A stretch of DNA of 64,000 nt, taken from contig JAFSRW010000057.1 in NCBI GenBank assembly GCA_017445925.1, positions 49,577 to 113,576 on the forward strand. The letters are read 5' to 3'. Made by a program: the position numbers and the translations under genes. This stretch comes from Bacteroidaceae bacterium. GTDB taxonomy: Bacteria; Bacteroidota; Bacteroidia; Bacteroidales; Bacteroidaceae. This document shows, piece by piece, positions 62,403 through 64,000 of the stretch (positions within the stretch are counted from its first letter, which is position 1; each line of letters starts with the position of its first letter). The notes beneath the pieces are model-generated. The model did no database searches and was not told the origin of the DNA. It saw nothing but the letters and a program-made list of their open reading frames with translations.

Positions 62403-62585
62403 TTTTAACGATAACGTTAACGATAACTCTTTTTTGTTAATTGTTAATTGTTATTTGTTAATTATCTCCGTTTTTGTTAATAGCCAATAGCCAATAGCCA
62501 AAGTCTCAATAACCCCTAACCGTTCTTGAACCCTTGAACTTCTTGAACCCCTTGAACTAGTTAACGTTAGCGTTAACGTTAGGGT
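62403..62585 (+). repeat. Composite intergenic repeat, copy 3
   Basis: Hexamers (62405-62427), TTGTTAATTGTTATTTG, ATTATCTCCGTTTTTG, AGCCAATAGCCAATAGCC, CTTGAACCCTTGAACTTCTTG. It ends in GTTAAC/GTTAGC hexamers (62559-62583), which form the last codons of the HPr-kinase-like gene. Confidence 0.8.
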
Positions 62586-63441
62586 TTTTAACCGTGCTAT
62601 TGCACACCCTCGCTGCCTCTTCATCGGGCAGACAGTCCAAGTGCCAGACAGAAGCGTTTGTGGCCAATAGGTTTTCCGTCTCATGCAAACCTTCCGCTAA
62701 ACGGCTGTCCCAGCGTTTGCCAGAGATAGACATCATCAGGGCAGCGTATGCTTCTAAGGGTTTTAATTTACGGATAGCATTCTTGGGAGCCTGGCTCAGG
62801 TCCACGAGTGCTCCTAAGGGGTAGCTGACGTTGCGGTAACAAGGCGTCTTTCCGCTCCAGGGTGAGCCATAAACACGGATAGAACCATCGTCGAGTAGAC
62901 GCACCACAGGGTTATCATCGTTTACCAGTTCCGTTCCCTCAATGTATTTCAGCCACAGTTTAGAGTGTGTACTCTTGCCGGTTCCGCTTTCCCCTAGGAA
63001 CATATATGCCTTGCCTTCGTAGCTGACCACCGAAGAGTGGAACAGTGCCGTATGTTTATCGGCAGTGGCCAGGGCAAACATTACCATCATGGCATTGTTG
63101 ATGCCAAACAGGTTGTTATTCTCTGCATAAACGTCAGCGTACTTATAATCTGTATGGCATACGAGTACGCCTTTTAGCTGATTATGATGGAAAAACTGAT
63201 AACAGGGTTCCTCTCCTAAGTGGCCCACTAAGATATGCTGACCTTCATCATCCTGTCTCCATTCCTGCGTAAAGTCATCCAGCGACAGTGGCTCAGATAG
63301 GAGTTGCATACGGAACAACACATTCTCCGTAGGGTCAGTCACAAACGGGTCGTATTGTCTCAGGTTGAGTACCGCCGTCTCGTTGTTTCCCAGTTCCAAG
63401 GCAAACACATGGTCCGCCACCTTATAATATATTTCTTTCAT
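62557..63441 (-). CDS. HPr-kinase-like (HprK/PEPCK-fold) peptide-modifying ATPase
   Basis: The 294-residue product has an N-terminal region of about 130 residues without known motif. A PEPCK/HPr-kinase-like ATPase follows: LFHSSVVSYEGKAYMFLGESGTGKST (Walker A GESGTGKST, near residue 160), ELVNDDNPVVR (acidic loop, Walker B-like) and YGSPWSGKTPCY. Members in lasso-peptide operons phosphorylate the precursor peptide; that role is inferred here. I chose the ATG at 63441, which lies 22 bp after the -7 box; the frame extends through TTG to 63465. Oddity: the last residues, NPNVNANVN, are the translation of the AACGTT hexamer repeat, so the C-terminus grew into or was replaced by a repeat. Confidence 0.85.
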   Translation of the reverse strand: MKEIYYKVADHVFALELGNNETAVLNLRQYDPFVTDPTENVLFRMQLLSEPLSLDDFTQEWRQDDEGQHILVGHLGEEPCYQFFHHNQLKGVLVCHTDYKYADVYAENNNLFGINNAMMVMFALATADKHTALFHSSVVSYEGKAYMFLGESGTGKSTHSKLWLKYIEGTELVNDDNPVVRLLDDGSIRVYGSPWSGKTPCYRNVSYPLGALVDLSQAPKNAIRKLKPLEAYAALMMSISGKRWDSRLAEGLHETENLLATNASVWHLDCLPDEEAARVCNSTVKNPNVNANVN

Positions 63442-63462
63442 TCCTTTTCTAATTCGAGCATG

Positions 63463-63494
63463 CAAAGTTATGGATTCTATGCGAATTCAGCAAA
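63463..63494 (-). promoter_or_regulatory. Promoter of the HprK-like/S26/PqqD/ABC operon
   Basis: On the minus strand, TTTG (63491-63494), 20 bases, TAACTTTG (63463-63470). It is an exact consensus match with a leader of about 15 nt. Confidence 0.78.
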
Positions 63495-63500
63495 TTTGAG

Positions 63501-63546
63501 AAATGAAAACTGCTGAAATGGTGCCAGATGCATACCATTTCAGCAG
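63501..63546 (-). terminator. Hairpin terminator upstream of the operon
   Basis: CTGCTGAAATGGT (63510-63522) and ACCATTTCAGCAG (63534-63546) pair perfectly over 13 bp. On the minus strand TTTTCATTT follows. It would end transcription arriving from the T9SS gene at 63832. Confidence 0.72.
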
Positions 63547-63573
63547 TAATTGTCATTGAACGAAGTTCCATTT

Positions 63574-63782
63574 AGGAGTTATCGCCAGCTAAGGAGTTAT
63601 CGCTTCGCTAAGGAGTTAAAGGAGTTATCGGGCTTTCAGCCCTTAGGAGTTATCGCGGCTAAAGCCGCTAAGACGTTTGTCCTACACATGCTCTCAATAA
63701 TTCTCAAGAGGTATAACTATCGTCTTTAACTCCTGTCCGAATGGACGAGCGAAGCGATAACTTCTTTAACTTCTCTAACTCC
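63574..63782 (+). repeat. Composite repeat, right copy, flanking the PqqD/ABC operon
   Basis: It has several AGGAGTTATCGC words with small hairpins between them (GGGCTTTCAGCCC, GCGGCTAAAGCCGC). It ends in the 71-bp block 63712-63782, which matches 59711-59781 with one difference. Confidence 0.9.
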
Positions 63783-63810
63783 AATGTTTTCGTCTCTCTA
63801 ACCTCTAACC

Positions 63811-63840
63811 GTTCAATAACAGCACCGGCTGTTATTGAAC
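63811..63840. repeat. Perfect 13-bp inverted repeat overlapping a stop codon
   Basis: GTTCAATAACAGC (63811-63823) and GCTGTTATTGAAC (63828-63840) around ACCG. It contains the stop codon of the T9SS gene at 63832. It has no T run, so its role as a terminator is uncertain. Confidence 0.7.
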
Positions 63841-64000
63841 TATTACTCGTCCCTGACGGATGTAAATACCCTTCTGAGCAGCCTTGCTAACCTTCTTACC
63901 GTCAACAGTGTAGATGCTCTCGCCGTTAATGTCGTTAGCGAACTCGATAGCGTCGATTGCAGTCTCAGTACCGTCGGGCTCCTCGATGTAGATGCGAGCA
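63832..64000 (-). CDS. C-terminus of a T9SS-exported protein (5' part beyond window)
   Basis: The minus-strand frame entering from the right edge reads ...ARIYIEEPDGTETAIDAIEFA, then NGESIYTVDGKKVSKAAQ, then KGIYIRQGRVIVQ and TAA at 63834-63832. The last 35 or so residues fit the sorting-tail pattern used by the other T9SS substrates in the window. Nothing can be said about the rest of the protein. It lies upstream of the HprK-like operon in the same direction, but a hairpin terminator and a promoter separate them. Confidence 0.8.
   Translation of the reverse strand, partial: ARIYIEEPDGTETAIDAIEFANDINGESIYTVDGKKVSKAAQKGIYIRQGRVIVQ

Noticed and set aside
59711-63782. Composite transposon bounded by the 71-bp repeats
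   Set aside because: No transposase, integrase or terminal inverted repeats were seen. The repeats resemble dispersed intergenic words. Kept only as a flanking-repeat finding.

Overview
The window looks like the chromosome of a gut or rumen Prevotella-type Bacteroidales. Evidence seen directly: a complete porP/sprF-gldK-gldL-gldM-gldN type IX secretion (T9SS) operon; seven proteins ending in a Prevotella-style C-terminal sorting tail (pattern Y-[DN]-[LIV]-[AS]-G-[QR]-[KR] ... KGI[YF]I..GKK[VI]); promoters of the Bacteroidetes form TTTG-N19/20-TAnnTTTG; a TPR/HTH regulator beside a DUF3244 gene; and many glycoside hydrolases. No CRISPR array, rRNA, insertion sequence or phage gene was seen.

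Layout. 1-7900: priA (cut by the left edge) and the T9SS core operon, all on the minus strand. 8.0-18.8 kb: two tandem giant paralogous surface proteins with three discoidin-like repeats each, each followed by a 51-52 codon peptide gene. 18.9-30.5 kb: gltX, a 7TM-HD phosphohydrolase, an M60 metallopeptidase, a DUF6057 membrane protein, a CxxCH/PD40 lipoprotein and nagB. 31-39.5 kb: HAD phosphatase and GH89, the TPR/HTH regulator with palindromic operator-like sites, DUF3244, a split 5'-nucleotidase and rplS. 39.7-51 kb: GH27, tRNA-Leu, a glutaminase-A-like protein, a third T9SS substrate with the third copy of the peptide gene, and GH97. 51.2-59.5 kb: a GDPD/calpain-like/SDR operon, cohesin- and dockerin-like secreted proteins, a cobalamin adenosyltransferase, DUF2795 and an AlbA_2 (Schlafen-like) regulator. 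59.8-63.4 kb: a minus-strand operon of HPr-kinase-like, S26-type peptidase, PqqD (RiPP recognition element) and ABC exporter genes. 63.8-64 kb: the 3' end of another T9SS substrate.

How it fits together. The T9SS operon supplies the outer-membrane machine that would export the CTD-bearing surface proteins. The glycosidases (GH27, GH89, GH97), carbohydrate-binding proteins, the mucin-type M60 peptidase and NagB suggest growth on host or plant glycans and amino sugars.

The best candidate for an undescribed system is the peptide family at 12613, 18664 and 48706. The three copies are almost identical, acidic and Trp-rich at the C-terminus, and contain a Gly-Gly. Each sits directly downstream of a T9SS substrate gene. 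The same window carries a RiPP-like maturation/export operon (59790-63441) flanked by a nearly perfect 71-bp direct repeat. A link between the two is a hypothesis only.

A second theme is repeat words (AACGTT/AACGAT hexamers, TTGACAA words, CCTCACCCC...GGGGAGG hairpins) that occur between genes and have also become part of coding sequence: signal peptides, linkers before sorting tails, a GH27 insert and a protein C-terminus.
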